From contig NZ_JAAGOB010000006.1 in NCBI RefSeq assembly GCF_010550695.1, forward strand, positions 62,001 to 126,000: DNA of 64,000 nt, written 5' to 3'. This stretch comes from Phytoactinopolyspora alkaliphila. GTDB lineage: Bacteria > Actinomycetota > Actinomycetes > Jiangellales > Jiangellaceae. The notes below the pieces were generated by a model, which was given only the letters and a program-made list of their open reading frames with translations, did not search any database and was not told the origin of the DNA. Each line of letters starts with the position of its first letter. The first letter of the stretch is position 1. The position numbers and the translations under genes are program-made. Positions 1 to 7,825 of this stretch are shown here, one piece after another.

Positions 1-234
1 CTCGACACGCTTGACGCCCAGCTGGAGCAGGTGCGCCAGACGCGGCTGGCCGTGGAGATCGACGAGTTCATCCCGAAGCTCTCCTGCATGGCGGCACCGG
101 TCTCGGACGCTGCCGGCCGGGTGCGTGGTGCGGTCTCCGTCTCGGTTTCCACCACCGAATTCGGGCCCAGGCGCCGGGCCATCGAGGCGGCCGTCAGGCT
201 CGGTGCCGGACAACTCGGCTCCACGTTCGCCTGA
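1..234 (+). CDS. IclR-family regulator, C-terminal fragment
   Basis: The frame is open from the window edge to a TGA at 232-234, so only the last 77 residues are present. The segment SCMAAPVSDAAGRVRGAVSV matches the end of the IclR effector-binding domain, where a conserved Cys and a 'AP(V/I)xDxxGxVxAAxS' stretch line the ligand pocket. The helix-turn-helix and most of the ligand domain lie upstream of the window, so target and ligand cannot be named. The next gene, a DJ-1/PfpI protein, starts 100 bases later on the same strand and could be co-regulated, but nothing proves it. Confidence 0.75.
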   Translation, partial: LDTLDAQLEQVRQTRLAVEIDEFIPKLSCMAAPVSDAAGRVRGAVSVSVSTTEFGPRRRAIEAAVRLGAGQLGSTFA

Positions 235-334
235 TCGAGGCGCGAGCGTTCAAATAGCGACAACGACAGTTGCCGGAAACCCGGGCGTCACAGCACCGTA
301 GTGCCACACACGTCGTCGTACGCGGAGGTCCGGC

Positions 335-898
335 ATGCCCAAGGTACTGATCATCACTGGTGACGCGGCCGAGGATCTGGAGGTGTTCTACCCCTACCAG
401 CGACTGCTCGAAGAGGGCTATGAGGTGGACATCGCCGCACCGACCGTCAAGAAGCTCCAGTTCGTGGTACACGACTTCGTCGACGGCTTCGACACCTACA
501 CCGAGAAGCCGGGCCACTCCTGGCCGGCCGACGTCGCTTTCGCCGACGTGGATCCGCCGGCCTACGCAGCACTGGTGATCCCTGGTGGCAGGGCGCCCGA
601 GTATCTGCGCAATGACCCGGAGGTGCAGCGCATCGTGCGGCACTTCTTCGACACCGGAGCGCCGGTGGCGGCGCTGTGCCACGGCCCCCTGATCCTGGGC
701 GGCGCCGGGGTTCTACAGGGGAGAACCTCGTCGGCGTACCCGGCACTGGCCGTGGACGTGACGGCAGCTGGTGGGACGTTCGTCGATGCTCCGGACGTCG
801 TCGACGGCAACCTGGTCACCGGCAGGGCATGGCCGGATCACCCGCAGTGGTTCCGACCGTTCATCGAACAGCTGCGCAAGGTCGCGCCGGTCGGGTGA
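335..898 (+). CDS. DJ-1/PfpI family protein
   Basis: This 187-residue protein fills the usual single-domain length of the DJ-1/PfpI (class I glutamine amidotransferase-like) superfamily. It starts with the hydrophobic strand PKVLIITGDAAEDLE. The nucleophile elbow is AALCHGP, placing the reactive Cys near residue 115 followed by His. A GGRAPEYL segment is also typical of the PfpI subgroup. The start is ATG with AGGT a few bases upstream. Family members act as chaperone/deglycase-like proteins, cysteine hydrolases or amidases, and the sequence alone does not decide between these. It converges on the acyl-CoA dehydrogenase gene with a 22-base gap. Confidence 0.85.
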   Translation: MPKVLIITGDAAEDLEVFYPYQRLLEEGYEVDIAAPTVKKLQFVVHDFVDGFDTYTEKPGHSWPADVAFADVDPPAYAALVIPGGRAPEYLRNDPEVQRIVRHFFDTGAPVAALCHGPLILGGAGVLQGRTSSAYPALAVDVTAAGGTFVDAPDVVDGNLVTGRAWPDHPQWFRPFIEQLRKVAPVG

Positions 899-920
899 TC
901 CGCGTGCGGCCGCTGCGGCC

Positions 921-2861
921 CTAGCGGGTGGACGGCAGCATGCGGCGGGCCAGGTTCTCCTTCGGTGCGCCGTCCGGCTCGGCGATCCACGGCCCGGTGC
1001 CTTCGCTGGCGTCGATGACGTCCGCCTCGAGCCAGCCGTAGCTGCCGTCGAGCACAGCGCGGGCCAGCGACTCGTCGGCGGAATCGGAGTTGTGCCACAG
1101 AGCGTCGAAGTGATTCTCCACCCGGAGGCGGGCTTGCTGGGCGAAGACGTCCGCGAGTTCCGCGGCGGACTGCGCCTCGTCGGGGGAGGAAGAGCGGAGC
1201 CTCTGCGCCCGGACACACGCGGCCGTGATCGCGAAGAGCTCCGCGCCGATGTCGACGACGCGGCCGAGGAAGCCCTGCTTCTTCTCCAGCTTGCCTTGCC
1301 AGCGCGCCATGCCGTAGAAGGTCTGCCGGGCGAGCTTGCGGGACGCACGCTCGACGTAGCGCAGGTGCGAGGCCAGCTCCCCGAACTCGCCGTAAGCTCC
1401 GGGGCGCTGGCCGGCGCCGGCGACGAGCTGGGGGAGCCATTTCGCGTAGAACCCGGTGGCCCGGGCGGCCGCCTTCGCCTTTCCGGGCAGCGCCACGTCC
1501 GGGTCGATGACGTCACCGGCCGCCTGGAGGTGGGCGTCGACGGCTTCACGGGCGATCAGCAAATGCATGATCTCGGTGGAGCCTTCGAAGATCCGGTTGA
1601 TGCGCAAGTCGCGCAGGATCTGCTCGGCCGGCACGGCTCGTTCGCCCCGGGCTCGCAGCGATTCGGCGGTCTCGTAGCCGCGTCCGCCCCTGATCTGGAC
1701 CAGCTCGTCGGCGGCGAGCCAGGCCATCTCACTGCACCACAGCTTCGCTAGCGCCGCCTCGATGCGGATGTCGCGGTCACCCTGGTCCGCGAGCTGCCCG
1801 GCGAGCTCGATGACGGCTTCCTCCGCAAAAGCCGTGGCGGCGATGAAGGAGAGCTTGTACGCCACCGCGGCATGGCGGCCGATCGGCTTGCCCCATTGGA
1901 CTCGGTGCGCGGACCACTCGCGGGCGATCTTCAAGCACCATTTCGTTCCACCGGTGCACAGCGCCGGGATGGAGAGCCGGCCGGCGTTGAGCGTGGTCAG
2001 TGCGATCTTGAGGCCTTGTCCGACACGTCCCACACGGTTCGCGGCGGGCACTCTGACCCGATCGAAACGGGTTACGCCGTTCTCGATTCCGCGCAGCCCC
2101 ATGAAGGCGTTGCGGTGCTCGACGGTGATTCCCGGCGAATCGGCCTCGACCACAAAAGCCGTCACACCGCCGCGGATCCCGTCGTGGTCGGGAACCCTCG
2201 CCATGACGATCAGCAGCTCGGCGACGACGCCGTTGGTGGTCCACAGCTTGACGCCGTCGAGCTCGTACGCCTCGCCCCCGTCGACGGGCGTGGCGGTGGT
2301 GTGCAGCCGCGCCGGGTCCGAACCGACGTCGGGCTCGGTCAGGAGGAAAGCGCTGATGGCGCCCTTGGCGCAGCGCGGCAGGTACTCCTGCTTCTGCTGC
2401 TGGCTGCCGAAGAGCTTCACCGGTTCAGGGACGCCGATGGACTGGTGCGCGGAAACCAGCGCACCGATGGACGGGTGTACGTAGCCGAGGAGCATGAGCG
2501 CCCGGTTGTAGCCCGACTGACTCAGGCCCGCGCCCCCGTACGCCTCGGGAATCTTCATGCCGAACACGCCGATCCGGGCCATCGCTTTGATGTACTCGTC
2601 GGGGATGCGCGCTTCCCGTTCGATCACCGCACCGTCCAGCTCCGAGATGCAGACCGCGCGCAAACGTTCCAGGAACGCGTCGTCGCGTGCGGTCTCCTCG
2701 TCGCTCGGCTCGGGGTGAGGATGGATCAGGTCGAGCCGGAACCGGCCGAGGTACAGCTCTTTCGCAAACGACGGCTTCTGCCACTCGGTTTCGCGGGCAG
2801 CCTCGGCCACCTTGCGCGCCTCGGTCTCACTGACGTGGGACTGCCGCTGTGTCGTGGTCAT
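921..2861 (-). CDS. Acyl-CoA dehydrogenase, long form
   Basis: This is a 646-residue flavoprotein dehydrogenase expected to introduce the trans-2 double bond in acyl-CoA during beta-oxidation. Family segments appear in order: IPEAYGGAGLSQSGYN in the N-terminal helical domain, FLLTEPDVGSDPARL in the beta domain that contacts FAD and substrate, and QIRGGRGYETAES with INRIFEGSTEIMHL in the C-terminal helical domain. It is longer than the roughly 380-residue short forms and carries a C-terminal extension of about 180 residues, as in very-long-chain/ACAD9-like enzymes. The ATG at 2861 has GAGAGG about 7 bases upstream. An inverted repeat lies 58-73 bases upstream. Chain-length preference is inferred only from overall size. 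Confidence 0.9.
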   Translation of the reverse strand: MTTTQRQSHVSETEARKVAEAARETEWQKPSFAKELYLGRFRLDLIHPHPEPSDEETARDDAFLERLRAVCISELDGAVIEREARIPDEYIKAMARIGVFGMKIPEAYGGAGLSQSGYNRALMLLGYVHPSIGALVSAHQSIGVPEPVKLFGSQQQKQEYLPRCAKGAISAFLLTEPDVGSDPARLHTTATPVDGGEAYELDGVKLWTTNGVVAELLIVMARVPDHDGIRGGVTAFVVEADSPGITVEHRNAFMGLRGIENGVTRFDRVRVPAANRVGRVGQGLKIALTTLNAGRLSIPALCTGGTKWCLKIAREWSAHRVQWGKPIGRHAAVAYKLSFIAATAFAEEAVIELAGQLADQGDRDIRIEAALAKLWCSEMAWLAADELVQIRGGRGYETAESLRARGERAVPAEQILRDLRINRIFEGSTEIMHLLIAREAVDAHLQAAGDVIDPDVALPGKAKAAARATGFYAKWLPQLVAGAGQRPGAYGEFGELASHLRYVERASRKLARQTFYGMARWQGKLEKKQGFLGRVVDIGAELFAITAACVRAQRLRSSSPDEAQSAAELADVFAQQARLRVENHFDALWHNSDSADESLARAVLDGSYGWLEADVIDASEGTGPWIAEPDGAPKENLARRMLPSTR

Positions 2862-2918
2862 GGTGCGCCTCTCGTCCGTCGGCGTCTCGCATGGTCCAGG
2901 TACCCATTGTTACTCGCT

Positions 2919-2934
2919 GGTAACTGATGGCGAA
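2919..2934. promoter_or_regulatory. Inverted repeat, putative operator of the acyl-CoA dehydrogenase
   Basis: GTTAC-N6-GTAAC (GTTACTCGCTGGTAAC) lies 58-73 bases upstream of the dehydrogenase ATG. Dyads of this size upstream of acyl-CoA dehydrogenase genes in actinobacteria are commonly bound by TetR-type fatty-acid regulators. No such regulator adjoins it here, so the binding protein is unknown. Confidence 0.45.
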
Positions 2935-3046
2935 ACCCCTCGCCGGATCTTCGCCTTCCCGTGGGAATCTCGCTCGCCTCGAGGGCGTTGTACCTTGTAC
3001 GCTGGGTCAGCTGGCAGCAACTGGTCCAGTGCTTGATAACTCAACA

Positions 3047-3417
3047 GGGGGTGAGCGGTTTCGACTTCGCACGTTGAAGCAAAGGAAGCGGGCCGAGGAT
3101 GCCGCGTTATCTCGTTAACGCCCGCGGCAAACGTTACAAGTGCCAACGAAAAGCGCACTGACTTCGCCCTTGCCGCCTGAGGCAGGGTACTGAAGTCTGT
3201 CGACCCGGGGTTGCTTCCGACCCGGTGTTCGGCATCATTGAGGAGGCTCACCTATCGGCACGGTCGCGGGGCCGGTAGGGACATGTACGCGACTGGGCTC
3301 GTCACGGTGACTTGCTTGCGTGATCACCGGAGCCAAGTAGAGGCATAGCAAGCTGCGCCCGGAGAAGCTTTGGGGATACGTCGAAGGACCCGGGTTCGAT
3401 TCCCGGCACCTCCACCA
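3047..3417 (+). ncRNA. ssrA: tmRNA (ssrA), trans-translation RNA
   Basis: The 371-base RNA rescues stalled ribosomes and tags the unfinished protein for proteolysis. Its 5' end GGGGGTG pairs with CACCTCC at the 3' end to form the tRNA-like acceptor stem (one G-U pair). The 5' segment continues GAGCGGTTTCGACTTCG, the conserved tmRNA D-loop-like start. The 3' end has a T arm (GGTTCGATTCC) and an encoded CCA at 3415-3417. The mRNA-like part encodes ANEKRTDFALAA and stops with TGA at 3178-3180. The molecule is the one-piece type. A strong hairpin terminator follows 14 bases later. Confidence 0.95.
3142..3180 (+). other. tmRNA proteolysis-tag reading frame
   Basis: Twelve codons, GCC to GCC, encode ANEKRTDFALAA and end in TGA. 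The ALAA end is the ClpXP/ClpAP degron, and a 12-residue tag with TDFALAA resembles other actinobacterial tags. The resume codon is inferred to be the GCC at 3142. An in-frame GCA further upstream would give a longer tag and is less likely. Confidence 0.85.
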
Positions 3418-3430
3418 AGTTGACCAAACG

Positions 3431-3464
3431 AAACGTGCCCCGTCTGATGACGGGGCACGTTTTT
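3431..3464 (+). terminator. Intrinsic terminator of ssrA
   Basis: A 12-bp perfect stem (ACGTGCCCCGTC pairing with GACGGGGCACGT) has a 4-base loop TGAT and is followed by a T run at 3460-3464. It lies 14 bases after the tmRNA CCA. The convergent gap gene ends at 3496, so the hairpin may also slow transcription from that side, although the T run there is poor. Confidence 0.85.
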
Positions 3465-3495
3465 GTGTCTCGGCGCTTTCCGATCCGGCTGACGC

Positions 3496-4512
3496 CTACG
3501 CGCGTGAATGGACGGCGGCGCCGATCCGCGCGGAGAACTCGACGAGGCGATTGGCGAATCCCCACTCGTTGTCGTACCAGCTGAGCACCTTGGCCTGCTT
3601 GCCAACGGCCTCTGTCAGCGGCGCGTCGAAGATCGACGAGTGGGGATCGCCGACGATGTCGGCTGAGACCAGTGGTGCCTCGGAGTACTTCAAATAGTGC
3701 TCTAGCGGCTGCGAGCCAGCGGCTTCGCGGAACGCGGCGTTCACCTCGTCGACGCTGGCGGCACTGCGCAGGATCACGGTGAAGTCGGTGATCGAGCCTG
3801 CCGGGACGGGGACGCGCAGCGAGGCTCCGGTCAGGAGGCCGTCGAGCTCGGGGATGATCTTGCCGATGGTGTTCGCCGCGCCCGACGACGTGGGAATGAT
3901 CGAGAGCGCGGCCGCGCGTGCCCGGCGCAGATCCGAGTGCGGAGCGTCGTGCAATCTCTGGTCGCCGGTGTAGGCGTGGATCGTCGTCATGAGACCGGAT
4001 TCGATTCCGAACGAGTCGTTGAGCACCTTCGCCAGCGGTGCCAGCGAGTTCGTCGTGCAGGAGCCGTTGGAGAAGATGTCGTGGCTGTCGGCGTCGAGCT
4101 TGTCGTCGTTCACCCCGAGGACGAACGTGGGAACGTCCCCCTTGGCCGGCGCCGAGATGATGACCTTCCGCGCGCCGCCGTTGAGGTGGGCTGCCGCCGC
4201 GGCGCCGTCCGTATAGCGGCCGGTGGACTCGATGACGACGTCGGCTCCCACCTCTCCCCAGGGGATGGCCGCCGGATCGGGCTGGGCGAAAACGGTGATG
4301 CGCTTGCCCCCGACGATGATGGCGTCGTCCTCGACCCCGACCCCGTCGAGGTGGCCGGAGATGGAATCCCACTCGAGCAGGGCAGCCAACGTGCGGGCGT
4401 CGGTGAGGTCGTTGACCGCCACCACCTCGATGTCCGCGTCGTTCGCCAGGGCAGCGCGCAGATAGCTGCGCCCGATCCGCCCGAATCCGTTGATGCCGAT
4501 GCGTACCGCCAT
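3496..4512 (-). CDS. gap: Glyceraldehyde-3-phosphate dehydrogenase, type I
   Basis: The 338-residue product oxidises glyceraldehyde 3-phosphate to 1,3-bisphosphoglycerate in glycolysis. The NAD-binding start RIGINGFGRIGR is at residues 4-15. The catalytic Cys sits in SNGSCTTNSLAP near residue 152; the common form is SNASCTTNCLAP, so two neighbouring positions differ. WYDNEWGFANRLVE near the C-terminus is the family signature. The ATG at 4512 is preceded by AGGAG about 11 bases upstream, which rejects the longer in-frame start. The gene begins only 5 bases after the tetR stop and is therefore probably in a tetR-gap operon, not a gap-pgk-tpi operon, so it is likely an additional, regulated gap copy. 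Confidence 0.93.
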   Translation of the reverse strand: MAVRIGINGFGRIGRSYLRAALANDADIEVVAVNDLTDARTLAALLEWDSISGHLDGVGVEDDAIIVGGKRITVFAQPDPAAIPWGEVGADVVIESTGRYTDGAAAAAHLNGGARKVIISAPAKGDVPTFVLGVNDDKLDADSHDIFSNGSCTTNSLAPLAKVLNDSFGIESGLMTTIHAYTGDQRLHDAPHSDLRRARAAALSIIPTSSGAANTIGKIIPELDGLLTGASLRVPVPAGSITDFTVILRSAASVDEVNAAFREAAGSQPLEHYLKYSEAPLVSADIVGDPHSSIFDAPLTEAVGKQAKVLSWYDNEWGFANRLVEFSARIGAAVHSRA

Positions 4513-4517
4513 GTCTT

Positions 4518-5111
4518 TCACTTTCTCCTGTCGTTCTTGAGGTTCGAGGTGGATGTCGCTGCTGCGCGGAGCAGGTCGACAGCGCCGGCGCACGCATCCT
4601 CGAACGGGGCCGAGTCCTGTTGTGCGATAGCGAGCACATAACCGCCTTGCAGGACGGCCATCAGGGTGTGAGCGAGGCGTTCCGGGGCGAGGTCATCGCG
4701 CAACTTACCCGCGGCGATCGCCTCGCGTAGTACCCTCACCCAGCTGACGTGCGCCTGGGCGAAGGCGCGTGCCACCGGGGCGAGCAGGACCGGGTCCTCG
4801 CGGACTTGCGGGTCCTGGGTCATTCGGCCGACTTTGCAGCCCTTGAGGGCGTCGCGCGGACGGGTCAGATACGCCTCGATCCGAGCCAACGGGTCCCCGC
4901 GACCATCGAGATCGGACACCGCCGGCAGCAGAGCGGCGACGTTGCGCTCCAGGGCCGCGAGAGCCAAATCCCGTTTGGATGGGAAGTGGTGGTACATGCT
5001 GCCCTGCCCCACGCCCGAGCGCTCGCGAATGTCACGCGGGCTTGTATCGGCGTAGCCGCGCTCCCACAGCAGGTCGCTCATCGTCTCGACCAACAGCTCC
5101 CGAGAGTCCAT
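4518..5111 (-). CDS. TetR-family transcriptional regulator
   Basis: The 197-residue protein has an N-terminal helix-turn-helix within residues 1-50: ERGYADTSPRDIRERSGVGQ followed by GSMYHHFPSKRDL, the typical TetR recognition and exit helices. The C-terminal ligand domain resembles the LmrA/YxaF-like group (…DALKGCKVGRMTQDP…). A perfect 14-bp palindrome lies 14 bases upstream of its ATG, so it probably represses itself and the gap gene that starts 5 bases after its stop. The inducer is unknown. The last codons carry the gap ribosome-binding site. Confidence 0.88.
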   Translation of the reverse strand: MDSRELLVETMSDLLWERGYADTSPRDIRERSGVGQGSMYHHFPSKRDLALAALERNVAALLPAVSDLDGRGDPLARIEAYLTRPRDALKGCKVGRMTQDPQVREDPVLLAPVARAFAQAHVSWVRVLREAIAAGKLRDDLAPERLAHTLMAVLQGGYVLAIAQQDSAPFEDACAGAVDLLRAAATSTSNLKNDRRK

Positions 5112-5124
5112 GCCTGCACTCTAC

Positions 5125-5138
5125 ACCTACTAGTAGGT
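5125..5138. promoter_or_regulatory. Palindromic operator of the tetR-gap operon
   Basis: ACCTACTAGTAGGT is a perfect 14-bp palindrome whose edge is 14 bases upstream of the tetR start codon, where a bound repressor would block the promoter or transcription start. Its location and symmetry suit a TetR dimer, and the adjoining regulator is the obvious candidate. Confidence 0.7.
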
Positions 5139-5279
5139 ACAGCCCTGGGGAGCCCGCCTCGACCCGCGCAACTTTCATCGCAAGGTCACCGGCGCTCCGG
5201 GGTTCGTCGAGCCGCATGATCACCGAAGGAAGTCCCGGCCGCGAACGCCGGTGGCCATCCGGCCGAAGACGAGGCGCGG

Positions 5280-6389
5280 TCATGAATTCGTCTCCGTGCC
5301 CGCGGAAATGACGTCGTGGAACTGCTCGGCGGTGAGACCGCTGACCCTGGCGAGCTCGCTGGTGCTCCTGCCTGCTTCGGTGAGCAGGTTGATGGCGGCT
5401 CCGAGCATGTACGGCGACTCTGGGGGACCGAGCGCGCCCGGTTCGGGATAGCCCTGATCTCGCAAGTACTGATTAGCGCGACGGTAGGCGTGCTCACTCC
5501 AGATGCCGATGCTGTGTGCCCGATACACCAGAGCGGCGAGGCTGACTCCCCATTTAGTCTTGGCATGCAGGAGTGCGTCCCACTCCACCGCGCGCGGCAG
5601 ATCGGGTTCGAGCTCGGCAGTGGGGGCCAGGAACTCCGAGGCGAACTGGTCGGCCTGACGTTCGGTGATCTTCGATCCTGGTTCCACGTCGTGGTGCATG
5701 ACGAGGTGTCCGAGCTCGTGCGCCGCGTCGAACCGGCTGCGGGCGCGGTCATCCTTGGCGGGCGAGAGCAGTACCAGAGGCCTGTGGCCGGCTTCCGTGG
5801 AGAACGCGTCCACCTTGGTGTCGATCTCGGGAGGCAGGCGGAGGACGACGACGCCATGCGCCTCGAGGAGCCGGACGGAGTGCGGCAGGGGTCCGGGATC
5901 GACGCCGAGCCGTGCACGAGTTCTCGCGGCGGTCGCGACGATCTCGTCAGGTGTGGGTTCTTCGTGTACGGGGTCGACGATGTCGGTCACGGCCGGCAGG
6001 TCGACGTACTGTTCGAGGACGTCAACCACGGCTAGGGCGATCTCGGCGAAAGCGAGCGCCTGATCTCGGGAGGCTGCCGGCGTGGCGCGTAGTGATCGAA
6101 AATGCGCCGCGCTGGCCGGAACCTGCTCGATCGGCCTGCCCGGGCGGAAGAACTCCGCCGGCATCCCCAGCGCCAGCGCGAGTTCGGCCAGCACGGCGTC
6201 GGAAGGCCGGGTGCCCCGTTCGAACTGGGTGATCGAGGCCGCCGTGACGCTGGTTCTCGCGGCCAGCATGGTGCGTGGCATTCCGCGTAGCCGCCGGGCC
6301 AACGAGAGCCGCCTGCCATCGAATCCGTCCACCGTGCCATTGCCTCGCCGCCGACGGGCACGCTGCACGCCGTCGGACTCGGCGGTCAT
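5280..6389 (-). CDS. XRE-family regulator fused to ImmA/IrrE metallopeptidase domain
   Basis: The 369-residue protein has an N-terminal helix-turn-helix (RTSVTAASITQFERGTRPSD, about residues 45-64) and a C-terminal ImmA/IrrE (DUF955) domain. The zinc-peptidase motif HELGH lies in FDAAHELGHLVMHH near residue 220, with a downstream Glu in ERQADQFASEFLAP. Such fusions cleave or sense repressors in mobile-element induction and stress responses, and many occur as toxin-antitoxin-like pairs. The start ATG overlaps the stop of the upstream gene (ATGA), so the two are translationally coupled. The cleavage target is unknown. Confidence 0.87.
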   Translation of the reverse strand: MTAESDGVQRARRRRGNGTVDGFDGRRLSLARRLRGMPRTMLAARTSVTAASITQFERGTRPSDAVLAELALALGMPAEFFRPGRPIEQVPASAAHFRSLRATPAASRDQALAFAEIALAVVDVLEQYVDLPAVTDIVDPVHEEPTPDEIVATAARTRARLGVDPGPLPHSVRLLEAHGVVVLRLPPEIDTKVDAFSTEAGHRPLVLLSPAKDDRARSRFDAAHELGHLVMHHDVEPGSKITERQADQFASEFLAPTAELEPDLPRAVEWDALLHAKTKWGVSLAALVYRAHSIGIWSEHAYRRANQYLRDQGYPEPGALGPPESPYMLGAAINLLTEAGRSTSELARVSGLTAEQFHDVISAGTETNS

Positions 6390-7132
6390 CGTCCGAATCC
6401 TTCCGCGTCGACCCGTTTGAGGGTGATGGTGGGGACGGGAGCGGGCCTGGCCCCGAAGCCTGCCTCACTATTCGGCGCCGAACCGTCCTCTTCATAGGCG
6501 ACGCCGGGCGCGGAGGCCTCGTCCCACCACGCCGGTATCACGGCGATCCAGCGATCTGAGCTTGTGGTCGGTAGCCCCAGCCAGCCCGCCGTCAGGCCGT
6601 TCTCGATCTCGGCACCCCACACCAGGAAGGCGTCACGGCATCCTTTGACCGCTTGTGCCGCGCCGGGAACGTTCAGCTCGAACAGCGGCTCGGCCCCCGG
6701 CTGCCTGGGCGGCACCGGGTAGACGGCGCGATTGCGTGCCGCGGCGGCGAGCCGGGACTCACTGCTGTTCCACTCGAAATCTGCTCTGAACACCGGCTCC
6801 CGTCCGGTGGAATGGGGAGCCTTGACCAGCCGCACGTCGGCGCTCGGCGTGCGTACGACGGTGCCGGTGAACTCCCGCGCGGCCGACACGCCAGCGGCAC
6901 GCCACGACTCGCTGCGCCCCACTTGATCGAGGATTCGATTGGAGAGGTTGCGGCTGGAGAGCACACCCAGGGTGAAGGCGTCGTCGTGCAGCTCATCGGG
7001 TTCGTAGCGCTCGCGATTCGCGCGCCAGACCTCGATGGCCTCGCGCCGAACCAGATCGACCACTCCCACCTCGACCAACGAGGCGCGGATGGACTCCAGA
7101 TGCTGCTGCCCGTGCGGATCCCAAGTCGCCAT
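6386..7132 (-). CDS. Hypothetical protein coupled to the XRE/ImmA-IrrE gene
   Basis: The protein is 248 residues from the ATG at 7132; an upstream in-frame TTG at 7228 would add 32 residues but has no better ribosome site. I do not recognise a named domain. The N-terminal half is helical (HGQQHLESIRASLVEVGVVD). The C-terminal half has a Trp-rich stretch (DRWIAVIPAWWDEA). There is no signal peptide or membrane segment. Its stop overlaps the ATG of the metallopeptidase gene by four bases, so it is expected to be made in fixed proportion to it. It could be the partner or target of the peptidase; this is inference from gene order only. Confidence 0.65.
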   Translation of the reverse strand: MATWDPHGQQHLESIRASLVEVGVVDLVRREAIEVWRANRERYEPDELHDDAFTLGVLSSRNLSNRILDQVGRSESWRAAGVSAAREFTGTVVRTPSADVRLVKAPHSTGREPVFRADFEWNSSESRLAAAARNRAVYPVPPRQPGAEPLFELNVPGAAQAVKGCRDAFLVWGAEIENGLTAGWLGLPTTSSDRWIAVIPAWWDEASAPGVAYEEDGSAPNSEAGFGARPAPVPTITLKRVDAEGFGR

Positions 7133-7374
7133 GCGGCCAGTAAAACAACTCGCACTGACATCGCACCGGCGGCCGGATACGCGGCCAACACCGTCTACCT
7201 CGCTCGCCGGTGAGCCTGTCGCTCTCAAACCTGCTGGAGCCAGCTGACGACGAACAGGGTCGCCATGCCGAGGACGAACACTGTGACCGGAACCGCCCAG
7301 CGTGACCGCTTCCGGTGCTCATCCGGCGCGAGAGCCAACGTCGACCCCCTACCGGAGAGCTATTACCGCGGTCT

Positions 7375-7421
7375 TCAGGGCACCGGTTCGACCGCGCGCC
7401 AGTCGACGTACCTGGGTGCCT
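7375..7421 (-). pseudogene. Remnant of the 3' end of an SGNH hydrolase paralogue
   Basis: On the minus strand this stretch reads APRYVDWRAVEPVP then TGA, matching the last residues of the intact SGNH gene 450 bases away (QPKYIDWRAIEPDA, stop). Differences are mostly synonymous or conservative, so the piece once evolved as coding sequence. Nothing upstream in this frame resembles the rest of the enzyme. It is in the same orientation as the intact gene. Confidence 0.6.
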
Positions 7422-7435
7422 GGAATGATGTCACC

Positions 7436-7813
7436 GTGCCAAGCCCTACCCCGAGCGAGTTCCGTGACGACGCCGATGCGCGTGTAGTTCTAGCGGTCGT
7501 CACGCGAGACCTCCGTGAGGATTTCGGCGAAGAGGTAAACCTTCTTGACGCCTGGATTGAGACGCTCAACAGTACGTGCGTTCTTTACCGATACCGAATT
7601 GGCGATATCGGAGTGATCGGCAGGCGTATCACGTTCCCACCGCACGCCGCCGACGATGATCCCGCCTCAACCGGAAACGACTGGGCACAAACCATCGCAG
7701 AGCCACTTGGCACTCTCGCCCGCACCCTGCGTCGTGACGAGCTGGGAATCCTGTGGGCGGGCCTAGGCCCAAACGATCCCTTCCCCGTCCCGCCTCGGTG
7801 GCCGTTGGGATGA
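7436..7813 (+). CDS. Hypothetical protein of atypical composition
   Basis: From the GTG at 7436 the product is 125 residues. An ORF start at 7265 is possible but would run through the SGNH remnant on the other strand. No family is recognised. The core contains VVLAVVTRDLREDFGEEVNL and LYRYRIGDIGVIGRR, suggesting a small soluble alpha/beta protein. The codons use A/T in the third position more often than neighbours (for example gtt, cta, gat, gaa), consistent with foreign origin. It sits between the intact SGNH gene and its paralogue remnant. The start is uncertain because no clear Shine-Dalgarno is visible. Confidence 0.45.
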   Translation: MPSPTPSEFRDDADARVVLAVVTRDLREDFGEEVNLLDAWIETLNSTCVLYRYRIGDIGVIGRRITFPPHAADDDPASTGNDWAQTIAEPLGTLARTLRRDELGILWAGLGPNDPFPVPPRWPLG

Positions 7814-7825
7814 GCGCAGGAAACC

